A stretch of 64,000 bases of DNA from an uncultured Sulfurovum sp. Its GTDB lineage: Bacteria > Campylobacterota > Campylobacteria > Campylobacterales > Sulfurovaceae. The notes beneath the pieces were generated by a model. The model searched no databases. It had not been told where the DNA came from and saw only the letters and a program-made list of their open reading frames with translations. Shown here in pieces: positions 33,326-43,117 of this stretch; position 1 is the stretch's first letter; each line of letters starts with the position of its first letter. The position numbers and the translations under genes were made by a program. The stretch covers positions 1 to 64,000 of the forward strand of contig CACVAU010000079.1 in NCBI GenBank assembly GCA_902727915.1, written 5' to 3'.

Positions 33326-35163
33326 TCCAACTCAGCCATTTGAGGAGCATACTTTTCTTCAATGGCATCCAAGGCTTCAGAAGCTATTTCTAAACGTTCA
33401 AAAAGTTCATCAATTTGAGCTTGAAGTTTTCCGACGTTTTGTGAAGCTTCTATCATGACGGAATTGTCACCAGAGTTTGAAGCTTCTACTAAACGTTCAT
33501 TTTCACTTTCCAGTTCTTCTTCTAACTCCATAATCTTTGTTTCACAAAACTCTAACTCTTTTTTATGAGGAGCATTCTCTTTGCTTCGTGCTTGGGTCAG
33601 TTCTTTTTTGAGTCGTTTACGCTCTTTGTTGTCAACTTTTGGCTTACTAGTTTTTGGTTTTGCTTCGACCACATCACCTTCTTCTTCCCAACCAATTTTT
33701 TCTAAGAACTCTTGGTAAGAACCATCAAAATATTCTGCGCCACCTTTATGGAAAATAACCAAGGCATCAGCCAAACGGTGTAAAAGCATTTCGGAGTGCG
33801 TAACCATAATGGTTGAACCTTTAAACTCCTCTATGGCTGTACAAAGAGAATCAATAGAGTACATGTCTAAGTGGTTGGTTGGTTCATCGAGTAAGAGTAG
33901 GTTTGACTCGGTCGCGATGATTTTACCCAACATAACACGGCTTCGTTCTCCACCTGAAAGCACAGAGATTTTTTTGTCAGCTAAGTCACCTGAAAACATC
34001 ATGGTTCCACAAATGCTTCGGGTCTCTGAAATGCCTATTTTTAAATCCACCGATGCAATTTCATCGATGATGGTTGCTGAGGTATTGAGACGTTCTATGT
34101 TCGTTTGTCCAAAGTGTGCCATAGAAGTAGAAGGATGAAAGCTTTTTTTCCCTTGTTGTTCAGGAAGTTCACCTGCGATGTAGTTGAGTAGGGTGGATTT
34201 ACCTTTACCATTTTTACCAATGATGGCTAAGGTTTTTCCATTTTCTAAAGCAAAAGTAACCTCTTGAAAAAGAGGTTCATCTTTTTTGTAGCCAAAACCT
34301 AAGTTTTCAGCACGTAGGGTGATTTTGGCTGGGGTCTCTTTGTATTTGAAGTTAAAGGCTAGGTTAGATTCGGACTCTAGGCTCTCCATCTCTTCCATTT
34401 TGTCGAGCATCTTCTGTTTGGACTGGGCTAGGGCTGCTGTGGAAGCACGGGCTTTGTTTTTGGCGACAAACTCTTCAAGTTCTTTACGTTTTTTCTCTTG
34501 GTTTTGACGTGTTTTTTCATAGGTTTCATCAGAAAGGGCTAGGGTTTCATCGTACTTGGTAGTGTTTCCTTGGATGAGGTGTAAAGACTTACGTTGAATT
34601 CCCATGGTATGCGTCGTAACAGCATCCATAAATTCACGGTCGTGGGTGATGATGATGACTTCACCATCAAATGTACGGATAAACTGTTTTAACCAACGCA
34701 AAGAGAGGAGGTCAAGATAGTTGGTAGGTTCATCGAGCAGTAACATATTTGGTTCGGTTGCCAAGAGTTTCGCAAGGTTAATACGGATTTGATACCCACC
34801 TGAAAAGCTTAAGGGGTCTTTTTCCAAGTCTTCAGCTGTAAAACCTAAACCAAAAAGGATTTTTTCTATTTTGTAGAAGTTGTATTGCTCTTCTTCGCTA
34901 AGCACTAAAGAACACTCTTCTCTAACAGTTTTCTCCGTGAAAACTAGGTGCTGTTTTAGCGTTCCGATTTTGTAGTTTTTGGGAATGAGTACTTCCCCTG
35001 TGTCATGACTCTCTTCGTCTAATATAATTTTAAATAGGGTTGATTTCCCCGAACCATTACGTCCGATGAGTCCTATTTTTTGTTTGCTACTCATTTTGAG
35101 GTTAAGGTCTCTAAAAAGTGTCTGACCACCGAAGCTTTTTGAGAGGTTTGTTAGTTGTATCAT
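33322..35163 (-). CDS. ABC-F family ATPase (Uup/EttA-like)
   Basis: Two ABC ATPase domains lie in one 613-residue chain without membrane segments: Walker A GRNGSGKS and GKNGKGKS, signature motifs SFSGGYQIR and LSGGERSR, Walker B LLLDEPTNYLD and LLLDEPTNHLD. An interdomain helical linker lies around EKTRQNQEKKRKELEEF. The C-terminal 100 residues are a charged coiled coil as in Uup. ABC-F proteins act on the ribosome to relieve stalls. The stop codon lies inside a REP element, so the C-terminus may have been altered by its insertion. Confidence 0.88.
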   Translation of the reverse strand: MIQLTNLSKSFGGQTLFRDLNLKMSSKQKIGLIGRNGSGKSTLFKIILDEESHDTGEVLIPKNYKIGTLKQHLVFTEKTVREECSLVLSEEEQYNFYKIEKILFGLGFTAEDLEKDPLSFSGGYQIRINLAKLLATEPNMLLLDEPTNYLDLLSLRWLKQFIRTFDGEVIIITHDREFMDAVTTHTMGIQRKSLHLIQGNTTKYDETLALSDETYEKTRQNQEKKRKELEEFVAKNKARASTAALAQSKQKMLDKMEEMESLESESNLAFNFKYKETPAKITLRAENLGFGYKKDEPLFQEVTFALENGKTLAIIGKNGKGKSTLLNYIAGELPEQQGKKSFHPSTSMAHFGQTNIERLNTSATIIDEIASVDLKIGISETRSICGTMMFSGDLADKKISVLSGGERSRVMLGKIIATESNLLLLDEPTNHLDMYSIDSLCTAIEEFKGSTIMVTHSEMLLHRLADALVIFHKGGAEYFDGSYQEFLEKIGWEEEGDVVEAKPKTSKPKVDNKERKRLKKELTQARSKENAPHKKELEFCETKIMELEEELESENERLVEASNSGDNSVMIEASQNVGKLQAQIDELFERLEIASEALDAIEEKYAPQMAELE

Positions 35164-35200
35164 GATGTTCCTAGCACTGTAAATAATTGTGCGTATTATA

Positions 35201-35223
35201 GCGTAGGTTCGATTTTATCGAAC
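35201..35223. repeat. REP-like palindrome, family 2, upstream of the ABC-F gene
   Basis: GCGTAG followed by GTTCGATTTTATCGAAC (with shared G). It is the inverted equivalent of the element at 9138-9160 with one difference. It lies about 40 bases upstream of the ABC-F start. Confidence 0.7.
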
Positions 35224-35277
35224 ATTTTTTGATATAAAATGGAGTTTGCTATTGGGGGGAAAGGTTTTGTTCTAGTT

Positions 35278-35308
35278 TGTCGGAGTTGAGATACTCCGAC
35301 AGTTTTTT
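35278..35308. terminator. Hairpin after hemL
   Basis: The stem TGTCGGAGT (35278-35286) and ACTCCGACA (35293-35301) is nine perfect base pairs with a six-base loop, and is followed on the + strand by a run of six T. hemL on the - strand ends at 35313, so the hairpin is immediately downstream of it. The T run favours termination of rightward transcripts, although a 3'-end role for hemL is also plausible. Confidence 0.5.
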
Positions 35309-35312
35309 ACTA

Positions 35313-36602
35313 TTACGCTAATTCAGCCAAAGAAGCCTTAGCAGCCTCAATTGCTTCTTCAATTATTTCATCACTTGTTACCGTAGAAATGAAACCTGTT
35401 TCATAAGATGAACAAGCAAGGTAAACACCTTTTTCTAACATCTTACCATGAAACTTTCCAAATAACTCAGAGTTGTTTTCAAGTGCATCGTCAAAGTTTT
35501 TAACAGGCTTGTCTGAGAAATAGAAACCAAACATAGAACCACGTACGTCAGTAACCATAGGAACGTTTACAGCATCAGCAGCTGCTTGGAAACCTTCCAT
35601 TAATCTTTTTGCTCTTTTTTCTAAAGTAGCATAGATGTTTTCATCTGCCTTTAGTTTTTTAAGCGATGCAAGTCCAGCAGCCATGGCTACAGGATTACCT
35701 GAAAGTGTTCCTGCTTGATAGATTGGACCTTCTGGTGAAAGTTCTGCCATAATCTCTTTTCTTGTACCAAAAGCACCTACAGGCATACCAGCACCAATGA
35801 CTTTTCCAAGGGTTACAATATCTGGCTTAACTGAACCAATACCTTGGTAACCTGTGAGTGATGCTCTAAAACCTGACATAACTTCGTCAAAAATCAGTAA
35901 TGCTCCATGTTCATTACAAAGTGTTCTAAGTTCTTTTAAGAAGGCTTCATCTGCTGGAACCAGACCCATATTACCTGCAATTGGCTCGATGATAATAGAA
36001 GAGACACCACCTTCACTTTGTTCAAAACATTTTTTTACCGAGTCAATGTCGTTGTAAGTAGCTAAAAGTGTGTGCTTGGTTAAGTCTGCTGGAACACCTG
36101 GGCTTGATGGGCTTCCAAAAGTTGCCATACCTGAACCTGCTTGAACCAGTAGTGAGTCTGCGTGACCATGGTAACAACCTGTAAATTTAATGAAATCATC
36201 ACGTTTGGTGTAACCACGTGCAAGACGAATAGCTGACATTACAGCTTCGGTTCCTGAGCTTACAAAACGTACTTTTTCAATACTGTCAAACATCTCTACA
36301 ATTTCGGTTGCCAAGTCTGTTTCTGTTAAGGTTGGTGCTCCAAAACTAAGCCCTTTTTTTACAGCATTTACAACAGCATTTTCAACATCTGCATCAGCAT
36401 GACCTAAAATAAGTGGACCCCAACTTTGTACAAAGTCAATGTATTTGTTTCCATCAATGTCAACTAAGTGACCACCCTCACCACGTTCTATAAATACAGG
36501 TGTCCCCCCAACTGATGAAAATGCTCTAACTGGTGAGTCTACGCCTCCAGGTATAACTTCATATGCTTCTTTAAATGCTACTTCACTTTTGTTGTAACTC
36601 AT
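35313..36602 (-). CDS. hemL: Glutamate-1-semialdehyde 2,1-aminomutase
   Basis: HemL converts glutamate-1-semialdehyde to 5-aminolevulinate in the C5 haem pathway. The start at 36602 has AAGGAA five bases upstream and gives 429 residues, the normal length. The sequence shows [58 protein letters not shown] (PLP ring) and the PLP-binding Lys in [15 protein letters not shown]. The ferrochelatase gene of the same pathway is at 59265. The gene is monocistronic with its promoter facing the TonB-like gene. Confidence 0.95.
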   Translation of the reverse strand: MSYNKSEVAFKEAYEVIPGGVDSPVRAFSSVGGTPVFIERGEGGHLVDIDGNKYIDFVQSWGPLILGHADADVENAVVNAVKKGLSFGAPTLTETDLATEIVEMFDSIEKVRFVSSGTEAVMSAIRLARGYTKRDDFIKFTGCYHGHADSLLVQAGSGMATFGSPSSPGVPADLTKHTLLATYNDIDSVKKCFEQSEGGVSSIIIEPIAGNMGLVPADEAFLKELRTLCNEHGALLIFDEVMSGFRASLTGYQGIGSVKPDIVTLGKVIGAGMPVGAFGTRKEIMAELSPEGPIYQAGTLSGNPVAMAAGLASLKKLKADENIYATLEKRAKRLMEGFQAAADAVNVPMVTDVRGSMFGFYFSDKPVKNFDDALENNSELFGKFHGKMLEKGVYLACSSYETGFISTVTSDEIIEEAIEAAKASLAELA

Positions 36603-36683
36603 TCTATTCCTTATTAGGCTCATTTAATATGAGATAAATTTTTTTTTGATTATACTGTTTTAAATTTATCTAGGAATTAAAAA

Positions 36684-37586
36684 GTGGGTAGCATGAGGGT
36701 ATTAAAAGCATTCGTTATTTCTTTGTTAATTTATGCTTTATTAATTTGGGTTTTTTTCAATCAATTATCTTTGATAGAAGTGCCTCAGAAGAGATTAAAG
36801 AACCATGTTGTGAAGTTGGATATTATTCATGTTCCTCCAGCTATTAAGCCTACACCCATTGCGAAACCTCAACCCATGGTAAAACCAATTATTCCTAAAA
36901 CCCCTGAAGTTGTTAAAAAAGAGCCTGTTAAAAAGAAAAAGCTTGTTAAGCAAAAAACAGTTAAGAAGAAGCCTATTAAAAAAGAACCTCCTAAAAAGAA
37001 AGTTGTCATCAAGAAAAAACCTTCAGACAAAAAAGTATCTGTGCCTAAAAAGGTTGTTAAAGAAGAAAAAGTCGTTGAGAAGAAGAGTGAAGCATTAGAG
37101 CAGTTTGAAAATGAAATGGTGTACATTTCAGAACCCATGATAGCATCTCCTAAAAAAGCAGAAAAACAAGCTGATGATTTAGGGTCATTTTTGGCAACAC
37201 CCTCAGCTCCTATTTCTCCTTGGTCTTACCCTAACAATAAAGTAAGAAAACTTTACGGTCAAGAGTTTCATAATTTTACGCCTGTTCAGAAAAAATTTAT
37301 TGAAAATAATTTAGATAAGATTCAAGAGATTACACAAAGAACGTTGACACGTAGAGGTTACCCTGAAGGAGCAGGGCAGACAGGTCAAGAGGGAACAAAT
37401 GTGGTCTCTTTTAATTTACATTCCAATGGAGATATATCAAACTTACGGTTGAAAACACGCATAGGATACCGAGCCTTGGATGATAATACCTTGTCTCTCA
37501 TTCGTGTGGCATACATGGATTATCCTTACCCCAGTACGACAACGAAGATTATTTTTTATGTGACTTATTCTATTTATGGATATTAA
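36684..37586 (+). CDS. TonB-like energy-transducing protein
   Basis: An N-terminal membrane anchor (LKAFVISLLIYALLIWVFF) is followed by a long Pro/Lys-rich periplasmic spacer with PxxKP and VKKKP repeats (residues about 55-135). A C-terminal TonB domain is seen in VVSFNLHSNGDISNLRLKT, ALDDNTLSLIRVA and MDYPYP. TonB couples the proton gradient to outer-membrane transporters. GTG at 36684 has AGGA eight bases upstream; ATG at 36693 is an alternative. ExbB and ExbD are not nearby. The barrel gene downstream is not a recognisable TonB-dependent receptor. Confidence 0.78.
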   Translation: MGSMRVLKAFVISLLIYALLIWVFFNQLSLIEVPQKRLKNHVVKLDIIHVPPAIKPTPIAKPQPMVKPIIPKTPEVVKKEPVKKKKLVKQKTVKKKPIKKEPPKKKVVIKKKPSDKKVSVPKKVVKEEKVVEKKSEALEQFENEMVYISEPMIASPKKAEKQADDLGSFLATPSAPISPWSYPNNKVRKLYGQEFHNFTPVQKKFIENNLDKIQEITQRTLTRRGYPEGAGQTGQEGTNVVSFNLHSNGDISNLRLKTRIGYRALDDNTLSLIRVAYMDYPYPSTTTKIIFYVTYSIYGY

Positions 37587-37670
37587 TTATAATAACTAAT
37601 TATATTTTTATATGTTTTTTTTTATTTAAAAAATGTATACTTTCTTCTTTAATTATAAGAAGGAGTTCAA

Positions 37671-38864
37671 ATGAACCAAATAAAATTATCATTTTTAGCC
37701 ACAGGGTTACTTGTTAGCGTACAAAATTTACATGCAATTGAAATGACAGACTATAAAGTTGTTGAGGGAACCTATCAAGAAGCGTATATTAATGGTGCGT
37801 TAACGGTTGAAGGTGGAAATCAAGATCAGACCAGTTACAGTGCGCATGTGGATGCAAATACCAAAACAATTTACACAACAGCACCGTATTCATGGGAATT
37901 TTCGGCACAAGGTAACAGTGATTTTTCCAAAGGTTCCACCTCTGGTGATGAGCGTTTAGAAAGTTATGATCTTGGTGCTTCCACAAGGTTTGACAAATAT
38001 CTTAAGAATGATGATACGATGTTTGTGTATGGTGGAGGTGATTTGGGTTATCGTAAACAAATAACAGCCAATGAAGCTGATGATCCTTTTGTGAAAGTGG
38101 GTACAGGTATGGGTTATGGACGTATGTATGATGCAACACCTTTGGCCGTAGCATTACGTATTGTTGAAGATTTAAATACCTACAAAATCATTACAAAATC
38201 GGTTTCTGATAAAACTTTGTTAGCCTTGGCAAAAATTATTGACTTACAAGAAGAGTATGAAAGTAAACATGGTTTTTCTGATTATAAAAAGTATTGGTAT
38301 GAAGCGATGGAGAAAACATTGAAAGATGCTGGTGTTTTAGCTTCAGAATCATTAGGAGCCTTTGGGATTGTGAGAATTAATGAGATTATTGATCTTGAAA
38401 AAATTTCGGGTAGATTTCATGGTTGGAAAGTTAGAGGTGGTTTAGGACAAATTGTTTCTAATTTCGATGGAAATAGCGAAAGTACCACTGTTGATGCAGA
38501 GTTTGATTATGGGTTACCAATAGGCTATGAATCACAGTTTAGAGACACGGCCATTCTTTCAAAAGTTTTAGATGATAAAGAAGCCATTGATTTTCAATTT
38601 AGAAATATTGCTTCATATACTTATGAGTTGGCTGATAGAGTAGACTGGGAAAACAGTTGGACATTGGGACTTGATGCTTATAATCAAGGGGATAATGTTG
38701 TGAGTAATAGCCTTTCAACAGGCTTTAGATATTACTTAGCCAATCGATTGACATTTGATACAACATTTTCTCTAACTAAGACAGATGGAACCAATGGTGG
38801 AAGTATTGAAACACCTGATTGGGATACAAAGTTTTTTACAGGTATTCGTTACCGTTTAAAATAA
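37671..38864 (+). CDS. Outer-membrane beta-barrel protein with internal helical insert
   Basis: The 397-residue product has a signal peptide ending near LHAIEM. The first and last thirds alternate in strand pattern (SYSAHVDANTKTIYTT, SWEFSAQGNSDF, FRNIASYTYELADRV, TFDTTFSLTKTDG), and it ends in IRYRLK. Residues about 150-240 are helical (LAVALRIVEDLNTYKII, LLALAKIIDLQEEYESK), an unusual insert that may plug or cap the barrel. I do not recognise the family. AAGGAG precedes the ATG by seven bases. It follows the TonB-like gene by 84 bases. Confidence 0.6.
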   Translation: MNQIKLSFLATGLLVSVQNLHAIEMTDYKVVEGTYQEAYINGALTVEGGNQDQTSYSAHVDANTKTIYTTAPYSWEFSAQGNSDFSKGSTSGDERLESYDLGASTRFDKYLKNDDTMFVYGGGDLGYRKQITANEADDPFVKVGTGMGYGRMYDATPLAVALRIVEDLNTYKIITKSVSDKTLLALAKIIDLQEEYESKHGFSDYKKYWYEAMEKTLKDAGVLASESLGAFGIVRINEIIDLEKISGRFHGWKVRGGLGQIVSNFDGNSESTTVDAEFDYGLPIGYESQFRDTAILSKVLDDKEAIDFQFRNIASYTYELADRVDWENSWTLGLDAYNQGDNVVSNSLSTGFRYYLANRLTFDTTFSLTKTDGTNGGSIETPDWDTKFFTGIRYRLK

Positions 38865-38871
38865 GAGGGGT

Positions 38872-39069
38872 TTAAAACTCAAACCCACCACCAGCACCTT
38901 TACTCATGCTGTTGTAGACTGCTTGAACATAGGCTTCCTGCACTTTACAGTTGGGAAAGTCTGGACAATCCATTTCAGACTTAATACCCAGTTCTTGCAT
39001 ATGTGCTTCAAGAAGACGTTTTTTCTTTTGAAGTTCTATTTCCCATTCATCCAAAACTTTTTCATTCAT
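38872..39069 (-). CDS. Small conserved-looking protein, 65 aa
   Basis: The start at 39069 is preferred because AAGGA lies seven bases upstream; an earlier ATG at 39084 sits on the ribosome site. The product begins MNEKVLDEWEIELQKKKRLL, contains a two-cysteine segment (MDCPDFPNCKVQEAYVQA), and ends in a Gly-rich GAGGGFEF. It is placed 21 bases after fbp on the same strand and is probably cotranscribed with mobB and fbp. The function is unknown; the cysteines might bind metal. Confidence 0.6.
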   Translation of the reverse strand: MNEKVLDEWEIELQKKKRLLEAHMQELGIKSEMDCPDFPNCKVQEAYVQAVYNSMSKGAGGGFEF

Positions 39070-39089
39070 AGCATTTTCCTTCATAGTAA

Positions 39090-39935
39090 TTATACTCTGT
39101 AAGCCTCACGTAGGGCAGTGATTTCAGATTTTGACCCAAAGAAACATGGGCTTGTATCATGTGGATGTGAAGGTACAAGTTCTAGTAGTCTCATACCCAT
39201 GTTGTCAATGGCTTCTCCACCAGCTTGTTCATACATAAGTGCAAAAGGGATAACCTCAAAAAGTTGTCTTAGTTTTCCTTCTGGCTTGTCAGTAGTATCA
39301 GGGTAAGAGAATAGTCCTCCACCTTTAAGCATGATTTGGTGTAAGTCTGGAACCATACCACCTGAATAACGTAAACGATAACCTTCTGAGAATAATTTGT
39401 CAATAAATGTTTTATGTGTAGCAGACCAGTTTTGTTGTGTTCCTCCAGAGGCATTGAGTTTACCTTTTTCATGCATACTAATTTCACCCACTTCTTTAAA
39501 CTCACCAGCAATAACACGAGAAAGCATTGGTTTTGTGTCACGTGTTGCTACAACCAATTCTACTCTAGGCCCATAAACAACATACGCAGAAGCGACAAGG
39601 TTTTTACCCTCTAGTTCACCTTTGTAAATACCAAAAATAGAACCAACAGAGAGGTTAACATCAACCAAACTAGAACCATCTAAAGGGTCATAACAAACGG
39701 TATACTCTCCTGTAGAAGAGAGTTCAAGTACACCTTCTTTTTCTTCACTGACCAAGGCTTTTACGGAAGTAACATTGGCAAATGCTTTTTCAATGATGAG
39801 GTCAGATTGAACATCCAGTTTAAGTTGATCTTCTCCTGAAGAGTTTTCAGAGTCAGAGTATCCGAGGTCTGATGTTTTAATGGCATTATCAATTTCAAAG
39901 GCAACTTGTTTTATGGTTTCAAATATGTCGTTCAC
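39090..39935 (-). CDS. fbp: Fructose-1,6-bisphosphatase class 1
   Basis: The enzyme hydrolyses fructose-1,6-bisphosphate in gluconeogenesis. A GTG start at 39935 is preferred: AAGGA lies six bases upstream, and the GTG shares a base with the mobB stop (TAGTG). The longer frame from 39965 overlaps mobB by 31 bases. The 281-residue product shows the metal-site motif [23 protein letters not shown], plus [26 protein letters not shown], and the C-terminal LYEQAGGEA. All catalytic segments of the class 1 family are present. Confidence 0.92.
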   Translation of the reverse strand: MNDIFETIKQVAFEIDNAIKTSDLGYSDSENSSGEDQLKLDVQSDLIIEKAFANVTSVKALVSEEKEGVLELSSTGEYTVCYDPLDGSSLVDVNLSVGSIFGIYKGELEGKNLVASAYVVYGPRVELVVATRDTKPMLSRVIAGEFKEVGEISMHEKGKLNASGGTQQNWSATHKTFIDKLFSEGYRLRYSGGMVPDLHQIMLKGGGLFSYPDTTDKPEGKLRQLFEVIPFALMYEQAGGEAIDNMGMRLLELVPSHPHDTSPCFFGSKSEITALREAYRV

Positions 39936-40429
39936 TATACTTCCTTGGCATGTTGGTTTATCCACTCTATAATTTGAGTGGTATTGTTTAAATCTAAAAT
40001 ATCAATGTTTTGAGGAATTTTATATTTTTTTATATCAATTGTGTGGTCGATGGCAATGGCATTTGAAGAGTGTAGATAAGGCTCTTCAATATGATTTCTA
40101 AAAATCGCAATACGGGGAAGAGGCAGGGTTTTTAATCCTTCAACTAATAAAATATCAAAATGGTTAAACATTTGAATAATGTCTGTCAGTTCTTTATGAC
40201 GCTGTGAGAAATAGGTAGTTCGTGTTGGTGAGCTGACAACAACCTCAGCACCTGTTTGAGAAAATGTATGGCTATCTTTACCTTTTGTATCAAATATTGC
40301 CTTATCTTTTGGGTCATGTTTAATTATGGCAACTTCTTTTTCTAAGAGTAAAACTTTAGCAACTTTTTTAAGAAGGGTAGTTTTCCCTGAACCAGATGGC
40401 CCAGTAAAAGCGACGGCAAAACGTTTCAT
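39935..40429 (-). CDS. mobB: Molybdopterin-guanine dinucleotide biosynthesis adaptor MobB
   Basis: MobB is a GTP-binding partner of MobA in making the Mo-bisMGD cofactor of molybdoenzymes. The start at 40429 follows AAGGAG by four bases. The 164-residue product has Walker [14 protein letters not shown], then [20 protein letters not shown] and [18 protein letters not shown], all typical. Pairing with fbp is probably positional, not functional; no other molybdenum genes are in the window. Confidence 0.88.
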   Translation of the reverse strand: MKRFAVAFTGPSGSGKTTLLKKVAKVLLLEKEVAIIKHDPKDKAIFDTKGKDSHTFSQTGAEVVVSSPTRTTYFSQRHKELTDIIQMFNHFDILLVEGLKTLPLPRIAIFRNHIEEPYLHSSNAIAIDHTIDIKKYKIPQNIDILDLNNTTQIIEWINQHAKEV

Positions 40430-40515
40430 AATACTCCTTGAGATATAAAGGGGATTATACATAAAAGTTTATAGGAAATATGTTAAAATGGGCGAAATTG
40501 AAAGGCTAATAGTTC

Positions 40516-41088
40516 ATGTATAAAAATATTTTACTTTTAACATCTGTATTTCTTATTCTTGGGTGTTCTGCAAAAAAAGAAGAGTGTGGTGTTAGAGACA
40601 AATCTGACTTTGGACAACTTTTTACTAAAGATGATATCTATCACAATAGCTTGGTAAATACACAAAAAGCACAACTCATGGCCTCGTTTGAAACAAAAGC
40701 ACTCTTGACAGCTACGTATTTGAATCCTGTGTTTGAAGAAAGGGATTGTAAGAAACGATTTCAAAATAAGATGGAAGATGCTGAATACTTTTTTATAGGG
40801 GTATACATTCAAAACAGTGAAAAGCATGAGTTTAATACCAAAGGTTATTCTTTGACTTTGAATGGTTTAGAACCCATTGATATTCAAGAGTTAGCCAAAG
40901 ATGATTCCTTACGATATGAGATGCCCATGGTAGACAATTGGAGTACTTATTATAAAGTTAAATTTAAAAAGTCACCTAAAAATGACTTTTCGCTTATTTT
41001 CGGAAACGATCGCTTTGGGAAGGATATTTTAAACTATTCAAAAGGGGAGAAAGCTTTGTTTGAATCCCTAACAAGTTTAGGTATATAA
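40516..41088 (+). CDS. Lipoprotein, 190 aa, hypothetical
   Basis: The leader MYKNILLLTSVFLILGCSAK ends in a lipobox. The mature part contains two further cysteines (EECGV, RDCKKRF) and ends in GEKALFESLTSLGI. The middle looks like a beta-sandwich with AEYFFIGVYIQNSEKHEF and YYKVKFKKSPKNDFSLIFGN. I do not recognise the family. Its last 95 bases overlap, tail to tail, the 3' end of the lytic transglycosylase gene. Confidence 0.65.
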   Translation: MYKNILLLTSVFLILGCSAKKEECGVRDKSDFGQLFTKDDIYHNSLVNTQKAQLMASFETKALLTATYLNPVFEERDCKKRFQNKMEDAEYFFIGVYIQNSEKHEFNTKGYSLTLNGLEPIDIQELAKDDSLRYEMPMVDNWSTYYKVKFKKSPKNDFSLIFGNDRFGKDILNYSKGEKALFESLTSLGI

Positions 41089-42589
41089 CATAATTTGTTA
41101 GCACTTTTTTAGCATATTCTCTTGATTCTTCATAGTCAACTAGCTCCATGCTTAGATAAGGTTCATAGCGACCTTTTTTAAACATATTAGGGTTTTTAAG
41201 TGTGCGTTTTGTAAATCCAATACCTCCATTATAAGCGTAAGCAACTAAGAGGGGGTTATAGAGCCATTTATTTAAGTAGTCTAAATGTTGATTGGCATAA
41301 TTAATGGCTAAATAGGGATTAAACATTTCGTTAAGATCTATTTCTTGACCTCGTTCTTTGGCTAAATGTTTAATGAGAAAGGGCATGATTTGCATCATAC
41401 CAAGGGCATAAGATGGTGAAACAGAGGCTGGAACAAAACGACTCTCTTGTTTGGCTATGGCATAAAGTAAAGCAATACGCTCTTTTTCAAAACCCCACAT
41501 TGCCAAAGGATAAGGCATGGGATAATAAGGGACTTTGTATTTTGTTTCTTTTTCTTTAATGTAGCTATAAATTCCGACTGTTTCCGTAGTTTTATACTTT
41601 TCAGCAAGGCTCATGAGCTTATCAGGATTGTTTTTCATTTCAAGTTTAATGTTTTCCCAATCAATTGGATTAGTAATGTCAAAATCTGGAATGATTTCAA
41701 AAGTTAACTGTGGAGAGATAACTTTAGGGTAGGGCTTGTTTAAGATATCTCTTGCTTTTAGGGTATAGAGATTAACATCATGACTTTTGATTAAAGCATT
41801 TAAGTAAGCAGGTTCTTTTGTAATCAGATAAAGCCAAAAATCTACTTGGTCATATTTACTTTGATATTTTGTTTTACTACGTGCAAGTTCTAAAAAGTTT
41901 TTAGCAACTTTGGGTTGTTTAAATTCAATGGCATTCATGGCTAAAAAGAAATTGGATTGAAAGTTCAAGGTATTTTCTGAAATCATAAATACGAGGGATT
42001 TTTTAGCCTTGTTGAGGGCAGGTGTTGTGACAATTTTTGCGATGCTTTTATTGAACTGTTTTTCATGTATAAGGTGTTCTAATTGTGTTGGTGTAAAGGC
42101 TTTATTAAAATGTTTTTTTCTATACTTTGAGCCTACATTATTAAGTATGTAACATTGAGTTGAAGCTTTTTGAAGGCTTAGTTGTTGAAAAGGGTTATCA
42201 GAACTCATCACTGTTAAGGTATCAGAGTATTTACCTTGACGTTTAATTTTTTCATGAAGTTTTTTGAGTTCTTTTAAAGATTTTTTTGCAGCTGTGGCTG
42301 GATAAATGATGTAATTGTTTGGGTCTTTTTTTTTACTGTTTTTTTTATGTGTTTTGGGGGTATAGCCTAGTTTTTTGTGAATACTTTTTTTGAGCTTATG
42401 ACTTTTTCTTTTAGTTAATTGATAGGCTTTGAGGGCTTCAGATTTTGAGCTTTTTGGATTGTTAATAAATCGCCATATATAATAATCTTTAGCAAAAGAT
42501 GAAGGCATCGCCTTTATCTCTTGAAAGTTGTGATTATTAGCATAAAGTAAGGTTAATCCTAACAATAAAAAAATCAGAAGTTGTTTCAT
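40994..42589 (-). CDS. Soluble lytic murein transglycosylase (Slt-like)
   Basis: The 531-residue exported protein has a signal peptide (MKQLLIFLLLGLTLLYA), a helical superhelix of about 350 residues, and a C-terminal lysozyme-like domain. That domain has the catalytic Glu in AKQESRFVPASVSPSYALGMMQIMP, then NPYLAINYANQHLDYL, and VAYAYNGGIGFTKR. It cleaves peptidoglycan to 1,6-anhydromuropeptides in the periplasm. It directly follows yggT (TAAATG) in a gltX-yggT-slt operon. The 3' end overlaps the opposing lipoprotein gene by 95 bases. Confidence 0.85.
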   Translation of the reverse strand: MKQLLIFLLLGLTLLYANNHNFQEIKAMPSSFAKDYYIWRFINNPKSSKSEALKAYQLTKRKSHKLKKSIHKKLGYTPKTHKKNSKKKDPNNYIIYPATAAKKSLKELKKLHEKIKRQGKYSDTLTVMSSDNPFQQLSLQKASTQCYILNNVGSKYRKKHFNKAFTPTQLEHLIHEKQFNKSIAKIVTTPALNKAKKSLVFMISENTLNFQSNFFLAMNAIEFKQPKVAKNFLELARSKTKYQSKYDQVDFWLYLITKEPAYLNALIKSHDVNLYTLKARDILNKPYPKVISPQLTFEIIPDFDITNPIDWENIKLEMKNNPDKLMSLAEKYKTTETVGIYSYIKEKETKYKVPYYPMPYPLAMWGFEKERIALLYAIAKQESRFVPASVSPSYALGMMQIMPFLIKHLAKERGQEIDLNEMFNPYLAINYANQHLDYLNKWLYNPLLVAYAYNGGIGFTKRTLKNPNMFKKGRYEPYLSMELVDYEESREYAKKVLTNYVIYLNLLGIQTKLSPLLNSLKYPSQSDRFRK

Positions 42590-43117
42590 TTATATGCCTA
42601 TACTCTGACTAAGTTGTCCGAGTAGACCAATCATGGCTTGGAGTGAAAAGATAAGAACTAAAGGAGATAAATCAATACCACTTATTACTAAAAAAGGAAG
42701 CTTTTGACGAATAAACTGTAAGGGAGGATTGGTCAAGTGCTTAATGGTTTGTACAATCGGATTGTATTGGTCAACATTAAGGTATGAAAGTACCACGGCA
42801 ATAATAACTAAGATGATATAAGCGTAAATAATTGAGCTTAAAATACCAATGATTGCCAGTAATATATTACCACTAAGCAGACTGCTAATAAGTTGTAGCC
42901 CAATAACGAGTACCAATGGGGAAAGGTCTACGCCTCTTACGACGACAAAAGGAAGTTTTTGACGTACATAACTAAAAGCTGGTTCGGTTAAGCGTCTAAG
43001 AATTTCAACGGCTGGTTGACGTGGATTGATTTGTAATATAGAAACAATTGCTGAAATAATAATAATCCAAATATAGACTTGAATAATTAAGAGTAAGGGT
43101 GCTAGAATAAAATCCAT
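42590..43117 (-). CDS. YggT family membrane protein (two YGGT repeats)
   Basis: The 175-residue protein has two similar halves, each with membrane helices around a conserved segment: INPRQPAVEILRRLTEPAFSYVRQKLPF and NPIVQTIKHLTNPPLQFIRQKLPF, both followed by GxDLSPLVLxxxLQ. This is the full two-repeat YggT form. The family is implicated in osmotic tolerance or membrane insertion, without a firm function. It overlaps the gltX stop by one base (TAATG) and abuts the transglycosylase start. Confidence 0.85.
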   Translation of the reverse strand: MDFILAPLLLIIQVYIWIIIISAIVSILQINPRQPAVEILRRLTEPAFSYVRQKLPFVVVRGVDLSPLVLVIGLQLISSLLSGNILLAIIGILSSIIYAYIILVIIAVVLSYLNVDQYNPIVQTIKHLTNPPLQFIRQKLPFLVISGIDLSPLVLIFSLQAMIGLLGQLSQSIGI

